Part shown: positions 37,595 through 45,526 of the stretch, piece after piece
Numbering within the stretch: the stretch's first letter is position 1
Layout: every line of letters begins with the position of its first letter
Source of the DNA: Calothrix sp. NIES-4101
Lineage (GTDB): Bacteria > Cyanobacteriota > Cyanobacteriia > Cyanobacteriales > Nostocaceae
NCBI GenBank assembly: GCA_004296455.1
Contig: AP018280.1
Location: 4,774,001 to 4,838,000 of the forward strand
Length of the DNA: 64,000 nucleotides
Reading direction: 5' to 3'
Notes under the pieces: generated by a model
Database searches by the model: none
What the model was told of the DNA's origin: nothing
What the model saw: only the letters and a program-made list of their open reading frames with translations
Translations under genes and position numbers: made by a program

Positions 37595-38041
37595 TTAAAT
37601 ATCGCCGCGAATCTCTTCAACAACACCATCGCGAATCACAACTTCAACTTGCAATTTGCTAATCAAGTTATCACCTGGTTCAACACGGAAAAAACCTTCC
37701 ATTTGGAACTGATTGACTTCTTGATCTAATTCCAACAACTGAACTTGTTGGAGGTTTTGCAAACTCTGGTTTTTTTGTTCCAGGAGCTCGCTTTTCTTCT
37801 CATTTACTTGTGCTTGGATATTATCGATTTGTTGCAAGGTTTGAGGTCCCGGTGGTTGCATTGATTGCTTTTGAATTTCGGAAACTGCTCTTTGTCCTTG
37901 GATGTCGATTTGTTGTAGTTGCTGGTCGATCTGATTAATTTGTGCTTGCAGTTGTTGCTGCACTTCTTCTTTCCAAAGCGGGGTGACAATCGCTTTGACA
38001 TTGACAGCACGTTTTAAAAGTAGTTGCTTGGAGACATCCAT
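37595..38041 (-). CDS. YlqD family coiled-coil protein
   Basis: A 148-residue YlqD-type protein. The start MDVSKQLLLKRAVNVKAIVTPLWKEEVQQQL, the Gln-rich coiled coil (about 25-105), and the end FRVEPGDNLISKLQVEVVIRDGVVEEIRGDI are typical. YlqD is conserved in Bacillus and cyanobacteria and has no settled function. It follows the acyl-ACP synthetase gene by 42 bases on the same strand, so the two likely form an operon. Confidence 0.85.
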   Translation of the reverse strand: MDVSKQLLLKRAVNVKAIVTPLWKEEVQQQLQAQINQIDQQLQQIDIQGQRAVSEIQKQSMQPPGPQTLQQIDNIQAQVNEKKSELLEQKNQSLQNLQQVQLLELDQEVNQFQMEGFFRVEPGDNLISKLQVEVVIRDGVVEEIRGDI

Positions 38042-38083
38042 ATATGTTTCACGTTCACTCGTTAGTTTGCAGGTGTGGAGGCT

Positions 38084-40060
38084 TTAGGCGAACATGTTGT
38101 TAATCGTATCGCGATAGCGCTCCATCACAACATGTCGCCGCAGCTTCAATGTTTGAGTCATCAAACCGTTTTCAATCGAAAATGGCTCTAGAATTAATCT
38201 GAATGGATTGATGCGATCGTCGAGACGATAGCCTGGACGATTTTGCACCTCTCGATTCATTTCTTGGCGAAATAAATCCTGGACAATTTTACTCTCAAGA
38301 TTTATTTTTTGACTGCCTGCCAGTGTAACATTGTCTTCCTGTATACACAGTTTTAAATCTTGCGATTCTGCCCATTTTTCCAAGGCTTCAACATTCGGGA
38401 CTATTAACGCACCCAAACAGCGTTGGTCTTGTCCAACGAGCATGATTTGATCGATATAAGGCGATCGCAAACAAGCATCTTCGATGGGTTGAGGTTCAAT
38501 ATTCTCACCATTGGTTAATACAATCGTATCCTTGGCACGTCCGGTTAAAATTAGGTCATTTTTCTCACTCACCCAACCCAAGTCGCCGCTATCAAACCAA
38601 CCTTGACTATCTATGGCTTTTGCTGTCGCTTCTGGGTTCTGGTAATAACCCTGCATAATTTGAGGACCTCGCAACAACACTAAACCCCGTTCACCCACAG
38701 CTAAAGGTTTGCGTGTCTCTGCATCCACAATTTTGATTTCGGTTCCCGGTACTGGTTGTCCCGCAGCACCGCGTACGTTGCGCCAGACTCGACGTACATG
38801 GGTAACAGGGGATGTTTCGGTTAAGCCATACCCCACTAAAATCTCAACTCCAACTATCTCAAAAAATAAGTCAATATGTCTTGGTAGGGCTCCACCACCG
38901 CTTACCATTTGCTTGATCTTGCCTCCGGTTGCTTCCCGGACTTTGCTGTAAACTAACTTATCTCCGACAGCATGTAAGGGAGATAATACAGTTGCCTTCA
39001 GGCTTGCAAGCAAGCGCTGTAAAGCTGATGCCTGAAAATTCTCCAAATCTAAACCTTGAGCAATGCGTCGTGCCTTGATATACTTTTCGCTGATACCCAA
39101 AAGATTATTCACCAAACGTTGTTTCGAGGCTGGTTGGTCACGAAACTGCTTTTGTATTCCCTCATAAATCGATTCCAACAAACGTGGTACGGCAATGATA
39201 TAGTTGGGTGCAAATTTTTTCAAATCAGACTTAATCGATCGCAAGTTGGTATATATCTGCGTACAAGCTTGACCAAAAAGGAAATATTCACAACTGCGTT
39301 CATAACTGTGCCAAGTTGGGAGAATACTTAAAACAGTGTCTCCCGGTTTTGGTCTAACTATTGACCCTAATGATGTAACTTGATGCATTAAATTTGCATG
39401 TGTGAGCATTACACCCTTGGGTTTACCTGTTGTTCCAGAGGTATAAATTAAAGTTGCTAAATCTTGGCGTTGACGTTGAACTGGTTGTAAATGATGCTGC
39501 TGACCAATTTCCATCAATTGACTAAAATTTAGCACCTTTAAACTTTCATCGCTTCCTGGTTGTTCGTCTGACAGCAAAACAACAAACTCAATTGGTAATT
39601 CGTGTAAACCTTCCCTCAGCTTTTTCAGAGTTTTCAAATTTTCCAATACTAAAGCTGTACTGCCACTATTACTAATAATAAACAGCAATTCTTCCCGTTC
39701 TGCCAGGGAACTCCGCACCGCATTCACCGCCCCAGCCATCATAATCCCTTGGTCGGCAATTAACCAACTCGGAGAATTATCAGAAATTAAGGCAACTCGA
39801 TTCCCTTCCTTCACTCCCAAAACTTGCAAACCAGCCGCGAAACACTGAATTTTTTCATGTAGCTGTGTGTATGTGAAAAAAACTTCTGGTTTGGCATGAG
39901 GGTCACAAACTGCAACAATATCAGGGTATCGCGTTGCTACCAAAGACCAAATTTCTGGCAAAGTTTCAACATCAGCATAATCAATTAAATCCTTAGCATA
40001 GATGCGTTCCTGCTCTGTATAGGTTGAGAAAAAATTGGGGTCAGCAGATGTTCTTACCAT
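38084..40060 (-). CDS. aas: Long-chain acyl-ACP synthetase / fatty acid ligase
   Basis: An ANL-superfamily adenylating enzyme of 658 residues. In cyanobacteria this family is acyl-ACP synthetase, which activates free fatty acids released from membrane lipids and recycles them. The ATP loop is LIYTSGTTGKPKGVML; later motifs are VSGGGALP, VGYGLTETSPV, GWFDSGDLGW and LTGRAKDTIVLTNGENIEP. The C-terminal lysine region is normal in length. It is often annotated as a long-chain fatty acid CoA ligase, but cyanobacterial members use ACP. YlqD is encoded directly downstream. Confidence 0.9.
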   Translation of the reverse strand: MVRTSADPNFFSTYTEQERIYAKDLIDYADVETLPEIWSLVATRYPDIVAVCDPHAKPEVFFTYTQLHEKIQCFAAGLQVLGVKEGNRVALISDNSPSWLIADQGIMMAGAVNAVRSSLAEREELLFIISNSGSTALVLENLKTLKKLREGLHELPIEFVVLLSDEQPGSDESLKVLNFSQLMEIGQQHHLQPVQRQRQDLATLIYTSGTTGKPKGVMLTHANLMHQVTSLGSIVRPKPGDTVLSILPTWHSYERSCEYFLFGQACTQIYTNLRSIKSDLKKFAPNYIIAVPRLLESIYEGIQKQFRDQPASKQRLVNNLLGISEKYIKARRIAQGLDLENFQASALQRLLASLKATVLSPLHAVGDKLVYSKVREATGGKIKQMVSGGGALPRHIDLFFEIVGVEILVGYGLTETSPVTHVRRVWRNVRGAAGQPVPGTEIKIVDAETRKPLAVGERGLVLLRGPQIMQGYYQNPEATAKAIDSQGWFDSGDLGWVSEKNDLILTGRAKDTIVLTNGENIEPQPIEDACLRSPYIDQIMLVGQDQRCLGALIVPNVEALEKWAESQDLKLCIQEDNVTLAGSQKINLESKIVQDLFRQEMNREVQNRPGYRLDDRINPFRLILEPFSIENGLMTQTLKLRRHVVMERYRDTINNMFA

Positions 40061-40403
40061 AAGTACCTCACTTAAAAATGAATTTGATTTTGATTGATTT
40101 TACTGCCAACGTATTTTGCTATGTAGTTAAGATAACCAATTGCAAGCAATACATTTCGTTCCCTTGGTTTTTCCCAGGGAATATTGATTGATGCATAAAT
40201 AAAAGTCTATGGTATGATAAAATGGTATAGTTAAATAGCTATACAACTAAATAACGACAGTCGAACCGGTAGCACCTTGTGCTTCCTCTGAAAGACCGCT
40301 TCTGCCAATATGAATTTTAGGTTAGTTGTTTGGGATTTGCCAAAATTCACAATTTAAAATCTAAAATCCTTAATTTCCGGCGATCGCCAAGAGGTAATTA
40401 CCC
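40061..40403. other. Intergenic region with a small palindrome
   Basis: About 340 bases between divergent genes. An inverted repeat GTATAG-(8)-CTATAC at 40225-40244 sits in AT-rich DNA and could be an operator or promoter element; this is only a guess. No gene is visible. Confidence 0.35.
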
Positions 40404-40646
40404 ATGAATTTGATGGATATTCTGTTTTTGACTTTAGTCAGCGCAGCCGCTTGCATTGCATTACCAAGACTAATATCAATGATTCTAGCTTTGGGAGGCA
40501 AACCAATTCAAAAACATCATGTTATTACCTTACAAAATGCTAGACAGGAAGTTACTAGCTTTCCCTTCTGCACTACCTATAGCTTGACCAGAACTCCGGC
40601 ATGTAAATTTAGTCCGCATTTTTGTGGTCAATGCTCCCACCAATGA
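40404..40646 (+). CDS. Small membrane protein, paralogue 1
   Basis: An 80-residue protein starting MNLMDILFLTLVSAAACIALPRLISMILALGG, one or two hydrophobic helices, then a polar tail with four cysteines. It is clearly related to the protein at 40914, which starts MNLIDGLFLTAANAIVCIVFPKLLYTILAA. The tails differ. I do not recognise a named family. The tail's composition (Cys, Phe, Thr, His) is unlike the paralogue's, so the 3' part may be shifted or degenerate. Confidence 0.55.
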   Translation: MNLMDILFLTLVSAAACIALPRLISMILALGGKPIQKHHVITLQNARQEVTSFPFCTTYSLTRTPACKFSPHFCGQCSHQ

Positions 40647-40913
40647 CAAAAAAAGTATGAGTGTCAAGGGGTAAGCTAGACATTATTAATAATCTTTACA
40701 AAGGGCATGGTGTTTAAATCAAAAAAAATCAAAGCATCCTTCTATAGATGTATTTTCCCATTCAGAGCAAACTTTATATAAATTAATATTAATTAAAACT
40801 TATGATAGATAGAAGAAATTCTGACTATTCTTAGTAGCAAAGACAGGTGTTTTTGTAGCACATTAAATAGTAGAAGCTAATCGTAGTCCAAATGTTCCAC
40901 AGGGGGATTTTCT

Positions 40914-41096
40914 ATGAATTTAATAGATGGTTTATTCCTAACTGCTGCAAATGCCATTGTTTGTATTGTTTTCCCCAAACTTTTATACACGATATTAGCA
41001 GCGAAACGTCAGCAGAGAGAAGTAGTATTAGAAACGCCGAAATCGACTCAGGCAGATACAGAAATCACTTCCGAAGTTCCCAGCTATCCATATTAG
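40914..41096 (+). CDS. Small membrane protein, paralogue 2
   Basis: A 60-residue protein with a hydrophobic N-terminal half related to the gene at 40404 (shared MNLxDxLFLTxxxAxxCIxxPKL pattern) and a hydrophilic, acidic tail (RQQREVVLETPKSTQADTEITSEVPSY). It is preceded by AGGGGG. It is probably an inner-membrane peptide of unknown role. About 270 bases of AT-rich DNA separate the two paralogues. Confidence 0.6.
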   Translation: MNLIDGLFLTAANAIVCIVFPKLLYTILAAKRQQREVVLETPKSTQADTEITSEVPSYPY

Positions 41097-41320
41097 TAAT
41101 TTAGTGAATAGCGATCGCACTTTCTCACCACCTCCTCAAAGAGAAGCGATCGCACATCCAAAACGACAAGAATCAAACTGTCATTGCGATGTTTGCTTTT
41201 AGCCTTCTCGCAGGGTAGGAAGCAATCCGAAGGTTTATCACTTCCAACAAGCGATCGCAAGCAAGCTATGATTGTATTTAGAAATAGCTTAACTGTAAGC
41301 CCAAAGGACACATATTGAAT

Positions 41321-41524
41321 ATGAAATGGCGAGTAGTTCTCGAACCCGATCCAGAAACAGGAGAATGGGCTGTTTGGTGTCCTGAATTACCTGGTTGTAC
41401 CTCCGCAGGAGATACTGAGGAAGAAGCTTTAGAGAATATCCGCGAAGCAATTCAACTATATCTTGAAACCGATCCAATTAAACTCGCACCAGGTGCAATT
41501 TTCCGTGAGGTTATGGTTGGATGA
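41321..41524 (+). CDS. hicB: HicB-type antitoxin
   Basis: A 67-residue HicB-fold antitoxin (short type, no C-terminal DNA-binding domain). It begins MKWRVVLEPDPETGEWAVWCPELPGCTSAGDTEEEALENIREAIQLYL, the classic partial RNase-H fold. An in-frame TTG at 41315 with AAAGGA six bases upstream is an alternative start. The stop overlaps the hicA start as ATGA, so translation is coupled. It neutralises the HicA mRNA interferase. Antitoxin-first order is the less common arrangement. Confidence 0.9.
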   Translation: MKWRVVLEPDPETGEWAVWCPELPGCTSAGDTEEEALENIREAIQLYLETDPIKLAPGAIFREVMVG

Positions 41525-41745
41525 CTCGTATCAGACGGATGGGTGCAGATGAGGTGGAAAGAATTTTACAAAGTTACGGGTTTGAATTAATTTCTCAAAA
41601 AGGTAGTCATCGCAAATGGCGAAATGACGATCGCCAACTGCAAGTAATTGTACCGTATCATAAAGGTCGTGATTTACCAATTGGAACTTTGCGTAATATT
41701 ATGATTGGTGCGGATATTCCAGAATTTGAATGGAAAACTGATTAG
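41521..41745 (+). CDS. hicA: HicA-type toxin (mRNA interferase)
   Basis: A 74-residue double-stranded-RNA-binding-fold toxin that cleaves mRNA when not bound by HicB. The catalytic His30 is in KGSHRKWRN, and the late DLPIGTLRNIMIGADI is the typical HicA ending. It overlaps hicB by four bases. A parD-parE pair follows after about 150 bases. Confidence 0.92.
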   Translation: MTRIRRMGADEVERILQSYGFELISQKGSHRKWRNDDRQLQVIVPYHKGRDLPIGTLRNIMIGADIPEFEWKTD

Positions 41746-41898
41746 AGCGATCGCAATACTCCTCATCACTAACGAATAATCGTACATTCGTCATTAGTGG
41801 AAAAGCGATCGCAAAATCGCAATTTCTCCAACTATTAAGCAAATCATTCCTGATTTATAATCTAAAGAATATAGAAAACAGTAAAACAAACAATATTT

Positions 41899-42153
41899 AT
41901 GAGTATTTCCCTAACTCCTGAATTAGAGCAATTTATCCAAAATCAGGTAGCAAGTGGTAAATATACCTCCACGGAAGAGGTGATTATTGCGGGTATTAAA
42001 CTGCTGGAGGAACGGGAAAATATTTACAAAGGTAGATTTGAGGAATTGAAGCGGGAAATTGCGATTGGGGTTGAAGCTTCCGAACGTGGGGAAATCATTG
42101 ACGGAGAGATAGTTTTTCGTCAACTAGAGCAGAAATTACAGCAGCGTCGTTAA
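41899..42153 (+). CDS. parD: ParD/CopG-type antitoxin
   Basis: An 84-residue antitoxin: N-terminal ribbon-helix-helix (MSISLTPELEQFIQNQVASGKYTSTEEVIIAGIKLLEERE) and an extended charged C-terminal toxin-binding tail. It is followed after 11 bases by the RelE/ParE-type toxin gene. RHH antitoxins repress their own promoter; an operator is likely just upstream but I cannot define it. Confidence 0.9.
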   Translation: MSISLTPELEQFIQNQVASGKYTSTEEVIIAGIKLLEERENIYKGRFEELKREIAIGVEASERGEIIDGEIVFRQLEQKLQQRR

Positions 42154-42164
42154 CAAGCAGGGAA

Positions 42165-42470
42165 ATGAGCAATATTTGTAGATTTACTGCTCCTGCGAGT
42201 CGAGATATTGAAAGCATAATTGATTATGTTGCTGACAACTGTAGTTTTGATGCTGCGGAAAGTTTGCTAAAGAAAATTAATCAAAAATGTCAGAATTTAG
42301 CAAATTTTCCGAATGTGGGACGTAGACGTGATGAACTTTCTCCCTTTTTGCGTAGTTTCCCCGTGGATAATTATTTGATTTTCTATCGTCAAATTGAAGA
42401 TGGAATTGAAATTACACGGGTTATTAGTGGATATCAAGATTTAGATGCATTGTTTGATAAAGACTCATAA
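42165..42470 (+). CDS. parE: ParE/RelE-family toxin
   Basis: A 101-residue RelE/ParE-fold toxin: APASRDIESIIDYVADNCSFDAAESLLKKINQKCQNLANFPNVGRRRDEL, then FPVDNYLIFYRQIEDGIEITRVISGYQDLDALF. ParE-type members inhibit gyrase; RelE-type members cut mRNA. The pairing with an RHH antitoxin favours ParE. Its last codons overlap the end of the convergent TPR gene by 6 bases. Confidence 0.9.
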   Translation: MSNICRFTAPASRDIESIIDYVADNCSFDAAESLLKKINQKCQNLANFPNVGRRRDELSPFLRSFPVDNYLIFYRQIEDGIEITRVISGYQDLDALFDKDS

Positions 42471-43445
42471 TTTCCTTTTCCTTTGAGACATTTCTCTTAA
42501 ACAAGCAGCGTAACTAGCTCGAATAGTAATTGTATTTGGATGAGCGATACCTAAACTTTGTTCGCATATCTCCAAAGCTTGGATATAAAGAGGTTCTGCG
42601 GCTTCGTACCTTCCCTGGGAATAGTAGAGTAAAGCTAAATTGTTGAAACTGGTTGCAACGTCGGGATGATTTTCTCCCAGTAGCTGTTTTCTTAACTCCA
42701 AAGCTTGGATATAAAGAGGTTCTGCGGCTTCGTACCTTCCCTGGGAATAGTAGAGATTAGCTAAATTGTTGAAACTAGTTGCAACGTCGGGATGATTTTC
42801 TCCCAGTAGCTGTTTTCTTAACTCCAAAGCTTGTTGGAAAAGAGGTTCTGCGGCTTCGTACCTTCCCTGCAAATTGTAGAGGTAAGCTAAATTGTTCAAA
42901 CTGCTTGCAACGTCGGGATGGTTTTCTCCCAAGCGTAATCTTACTGCTGATACGCATTGCTTATACCAAGGTGCTGCTAATGCGTATAAACCCTGTCCTT
43001 CGTAAAACCATGCTAAACCAGTAAAAGCCCAAATTAAATTTTTATCGCTGACAGTATCGATAAAATTTTCGACGACTTCTGTTAAGTGGGAAATCGCTGT
43101 TTTGAGTGAGTTGATAAATTCTAAAGTTGGTGTATGGGGAATTGTTTGAGCAATTTCCATAAAGGTGTTGGTAAATGCTTGTTTAATTTCCTTGCTTTCC
43201 CCATCTGCGGTTAATTTGTCTTTTAAAAATTCTCTAATTAAGGGGTGAATTTTATAACCATATAAATCTTCTTCTAAGCATTGCACGAAATGACGTTGGT
43301 AAAGTAGCTCAATTGCTGTCTCCACATCCGACTCATCCCAATTGAGGGATTTAGTCATCGACTCTACCCATTTCCACACAAAAATATCTGCTGCAAATAA
43401 ACTTAATAACCCGGCGATTTTTTGTGTTTCTGGATTCAATTCCAC
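42465..43445 (-). CDS. TPR fragment of the broken NLR-like gene
   Basis: The 3' piece, 326 residues, opens with GTG directly after the TAG. It holds the end of the STAND helical domain (ELNPETQKIAGLLSLFAAD...) and at least four tetratricopeptide units of 42 residues. Three are nearly identical at DNA level, with an exact 126-base period (AAGCTT at 42575, 42701 and 42827). If made alone, it would be a TPR sensor without an ATPase. There is no ribosome site, so independent translation is doubtful. Confidence 0.6.
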   Translation of the reverse strand: MELNPETQKIAGLLSLFAADIFVWKWVESMTKSLNWDESDVETAIELLYQRHFVQCLEEDLYGYKIHPLIREFLKDKLTADGESKEIKQAFTNTFMEIAQTIPHTPTLEFINSLKTAISHLTEVVENFIDTVSDKNLIWAFTGLAWFYEGQGLYALAAPWYKQCVSAVRLRLGENHPDVASSLNNLAYLYNLQGRYEAAEPLFQQALELRKQLLGENHPDVATSFNNLANLYYSQGRYEAAEPLYIQALELRKQLLGENHPDVATSFNNLALLYYSQGRYEAAEPLYIQALEICEQSLGIAHPNTITIRASYAACLREMSQRKRKL

Positions 43446-43706
43446 CTAGCTTAATTCAAATGCAGCTAAAACTCCCCGTTGTGCGGTACTCAATCCCTTT
43501 TGTTGCGGATTAATCGCTTCTTGTTGCAGTCGCTGCTGTTGCAACAATTCCAGCATTTTGCCTAACGTAAAATGGGGCGGTTTTTTCTTGATATACCGTC
43601 CCACCAATTCGATTCCTAATGGTAAATATCCTAACCATTTACATAATTCCCGCGCATCTCCGCCATTGCGACGCAAGGAAGCAATCTCAGTATCTCTGTT
43701 TTCCAA
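43446..43706 (-). CDS. Middle fragment of the broken NLR-like gene
   Basis: An 86-residue piece between the two stops, starting within the inserted repeat. It contains the GLPL-type motif (KWLGYLPLGIELVGRYI) of NB-ARC ATPases and ends AAFELS at the TAG. It is unlikely to be a gene on its own; it is listed because it is in the same frame as the flanking pieces. Confidence 0.4.
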   Translation of the reverse strand: MENRDTEIASLRRNGGDARELCKWLGYLPLGIELVGRYIKKKPPHFTLGKMLELLQQQRLQQEAINPQQKGLSTAQRGVLAAFELS

Positions 43707-43717
43707 CGAGTTATTGA

Positions 43718-43829
43718 GATTGCGTCGTCGTTCCTCCTCCCAATGACGGGATGGTTTGTCTATTTGTGGATGACGCTCATCGTCATTGCGATTGCGTAGT
43801 CGTTCCTCCTCTCAATGACGGGATAGTTT
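43718..43829. repeat. In-frame repeat insertion (72-bp period) within the NLR-like gene
   Basis: Segments 43718-43757 and 43790-43829 are near-identical (about 37 of 40) with a period of 72 bases, a multiple of three. They carry the GTCATTGxGAGG / CAATGACG words of a dispersed cyanobacterial repeat, and an inverted CAATGACG/CGTCATTG pair lies inside. Translated, the copies read SRHWEEER and SRH-stop-EEER. Confidence 0.7.
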
Positions 43830-44519
43830 ATTTGCTCGCTTTTCCCCCAGGATATTAATTAACAGTTGTAATCCTTCCTCTGGTGACAACACATCGAGAG
43901 GAATCTCCTTCACATTCGCATCGATATCGCGTAATCTCGTTGTCAGCAAAACCCGGAAGCGATGATTTGAGGGAATTAACTCTGCAAATCCTTCCAAACT
44001 CGTGACATCATCGAAAACCACCAACACCAAAGCCTCTGATGGTTGCCAATTTTGCCAGCACCAAGCTACTTGTTGAATCAGCGTCAGTGGATTTCCTTGA
44101 AAATCCTGCTGGGGAACTTCCAAACCCATTTGCAACTGCACAAATTGAATAATTTCCGCAGCTAAATTAGTATTTCTGGCACTTAACCAACAAATACCAC
44201 CGGGATAATCATTTATATGCTCTCTGGCATATTTCACCGCTAATTCTGTTTTTCCAATCCCACCCATCCCTGACACCGCAGAAATTGCCACAGTGTTATT
44301 TTCTTTGTGCAATTTTTCGTGAATTGTTGTTAGCTCATTCCTACGCCCAACGAAATGGGAAACACCAAGATAGGGAATAGAATTGACCGCAGTTGCAGGT
44401 TTTTTGGGTACATGATTGATATTGATATGGTTAGTGCCAACATAAGCAGTACCACCATCATGAACTTGAGTTTGGAAACCTTGGGCATTCCCACTATTTT
44501 CTTGGCTCATCATCACCAA
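43812..44519 (-). CDS. NB-ARC fragment of the broken NLR-like gene
   Basis: The 5' piece, 235 residues, has the N-terminal Gly/Thr motif (11-38), a short linker, the FVGRRNEL entry to the NTPase, GMGGIGKTELAVKYA and the first two-thirds of the NB-ARC domain. It ends at TGA inside the inserted repeat. It could still be made from its own start and act as a truncated oligomerisation module. The effector-like gene lies 126 bases upstream on the same strand. Confidence 0.7.
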   Translation of the reverse strand: MVMMSQENSGNAQGFQTQVHDGGTAYVGTNHININHVPKKPATAVNSIPYLGVSHFVGRRNELTTIHEKLHKENNTVAISAVSGMGGIGKTELAVKYAREHINDYPGGICWLSARNTNLAAEIIQFVQLQMGLEVPQQDFQGNPLTLIQQVAWCWQNWQPSEALVLVVFDDVTSLEGFAELIPSNHRFRVLLTTRLRDIDANVKEIPLDVLSPEEGLQLLINILGEKRANKLSRH

Positions 44520-44645
44520 ATCATCTTAGGAACAGGAATTTAATAACTTATAATTCTGAACAAATATAATGCAAACGAATATAAAATGGTGCGTTACGCT
44601 GCGCTAACAGCACCCTACTTTTGTACTTTATTTAATTCACATTCC

Positions 44646-45062
44646 TTAAGAATTGGGAGGTGCTTGGTTGATGGTATTTTCGCCTATATAAGCGGTACCA
44701 CCGTCAACTTTTGTTTGCCAACCTCTAGCATTATCTTGGTTAATCTGAGTCATGGTGCTATTATCTTGCTTTTCACCCGCTTTTATGTCTCGTGCGATCG
44801 CGCGAATTTCTTCAGCAAAAAGTGGTTCTTCATGCATTAATACTTGCAAGTAAGCGGCAACTGTATCTAAATCTTTTTTGGAGCCTTTTTCTGCTGCTCT
44901 CAATGCTGTTTCGACTTTGACATTCCCACGAAACTTGTCAAAAATCTTTTTCCGCAACTCATCCATCTTTTGTAATGCTGCTTCTGTGAATTTCTCAATC
45001 GTTTTTTCAAAAACTTTAGTAAAAGCGAGAGTTGCGATCGTTGCAGCTGTTATCGGTTCCAT
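44646..45062 (-). CDS. Small helical protein sharing a C-terminal motif with the NLR (candidate effector)
   Basis: A 138-residue protein. The N-terminal 95 residues are predicted helical (MEPITAATIATLAFTKVFEKTIEKF..., DELRKKIFDKFRGNVKVETALRAAEKG..., HEEPLFAEEIRAIARDIKAG). An acidic linker follows, then the motif at 111-133: N-A-x-G-x-Q-T-x-V-D-GGTAYIG-x-N-x-IN. The same motif occurs at residues 11-34 of the downstream NLR-like protein. N-terminal helical bundles of this type resemble Bell/HeLo-like membrane-killing domains, but that is inference. It lies 126 bases upstream of the NLR gene and is probably cotranscribed. Confidence 0.75.
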   Translation of the reverse strand: MEPITAATIATLAFTKVFEKTIEKFTEAALQKMDELRKKIFDKFRGNVKVETALRAAEKGSKKDLDTVAAYLQVLMHEEPLFAEEIRAIARDIKAGEKQDNSTMTQINQDNARGWQTKVDGGTAYIGENTINQAPPNS

Positions 45063-45526
45063 AAACCACTTTGTTCGGTCTAAATATTATTTTAAATGAT
45101 ACCTGCTAAATTTGTTTGATTCCGGAAATGTACATATTTTTTGAATCCCAATCTACAATTTTTCGTTGGAGATTTGAAATTGGCTACAGTGTCGTAAGAT
45201 ACTTGATTCACTTATCTCTGAGTGCGACTCATCTAGTTTGAATTACATCTGCCAAAAGTATGATTTTTTATACCAAAAGTAAAATTTACTGTGTCTTTTT
45301 ACTGCATGTATCACAGCAAAAATAACTCATAAATAATCTTAAAACCTTGCTGAAAGCGGATTTGTTTAATAAATTAGCTTTGATTCCAATTCTTAATATT
45401 GTTTTTATATATACATTGATATTGTCGTGTTTGAATTGAACAAGAAATTTATTGACTCGTAAATCTACTAGTTAATAAATCCAACCGCAGTAAAAATTAG
45501 TAATTCACTCAAACCAGGAGAATCTT
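45063..45526. other. AT-rich intergenic region
   Basis: About 460 bases between divergent genes, with no gene or structured element I can support. It marks the right edge of the accessory island. Confidence 0.45.

Larger units (their letters stand above)
42465..44519 (-). pseudogene. NB-ARC/TPR (NLR-like STAND) gene split by two in-frame stop codons
   Basis: A single reading frame of 685 codons runs from 44519 to 42465 without any frameshift. It is broken only by TGA at 43812-43814 and TAG at 43446-43448. Order: N-terminal motif (residues 11-38, NAQG...GGTAYVG...), NB-ARC ATPase (P-loop GMGGIGKT 84-91, Walker B VLVVFDD, RVLLTTR), an inserted 72-bp-period repeat, the GLPL-type segment GYLPLGIELVG, the winged-helix region, and TPRs with 42-residue period. 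Both stops fall where tryptophan is expected: the repeat's second copy reads SRHWEE where the first reads SRH-stop-EE, and FELS-stop replaces the FELSW usual in this family (recall). STAND ATPases of this kind act as immune-like switches. Confidence 0.8.

Noticed and set aside
40253-40330. Possible structured RNA upstream of the small membrane protein
   Set aside because: A few GC-rich words were noticed but no convincing paired stems or known motif could be assembled by eye.
42570-42900. Regularly spaced repeats considered as a CRISPR array
   Set aside because: The 126-base period is the DNA of near-identical tetratricopeptide repeats within a coding frame; there are no unique spacers and no cas genes nearby.
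43446-43706. Middle NLR piece as an independent 86-aa gene
   Set aside because: It is in the same frame as both flanking pieces, begins inside a repeat and holds only the central motif of one NB-ARC domain.
44586-44840. 84-codon plus-strand frame opposite the candidate effector
   Set aside because: It is the reverse-strand shadow of the effector gene; the minus-strand protein shares a motif with its neighbour and is far more convincing.
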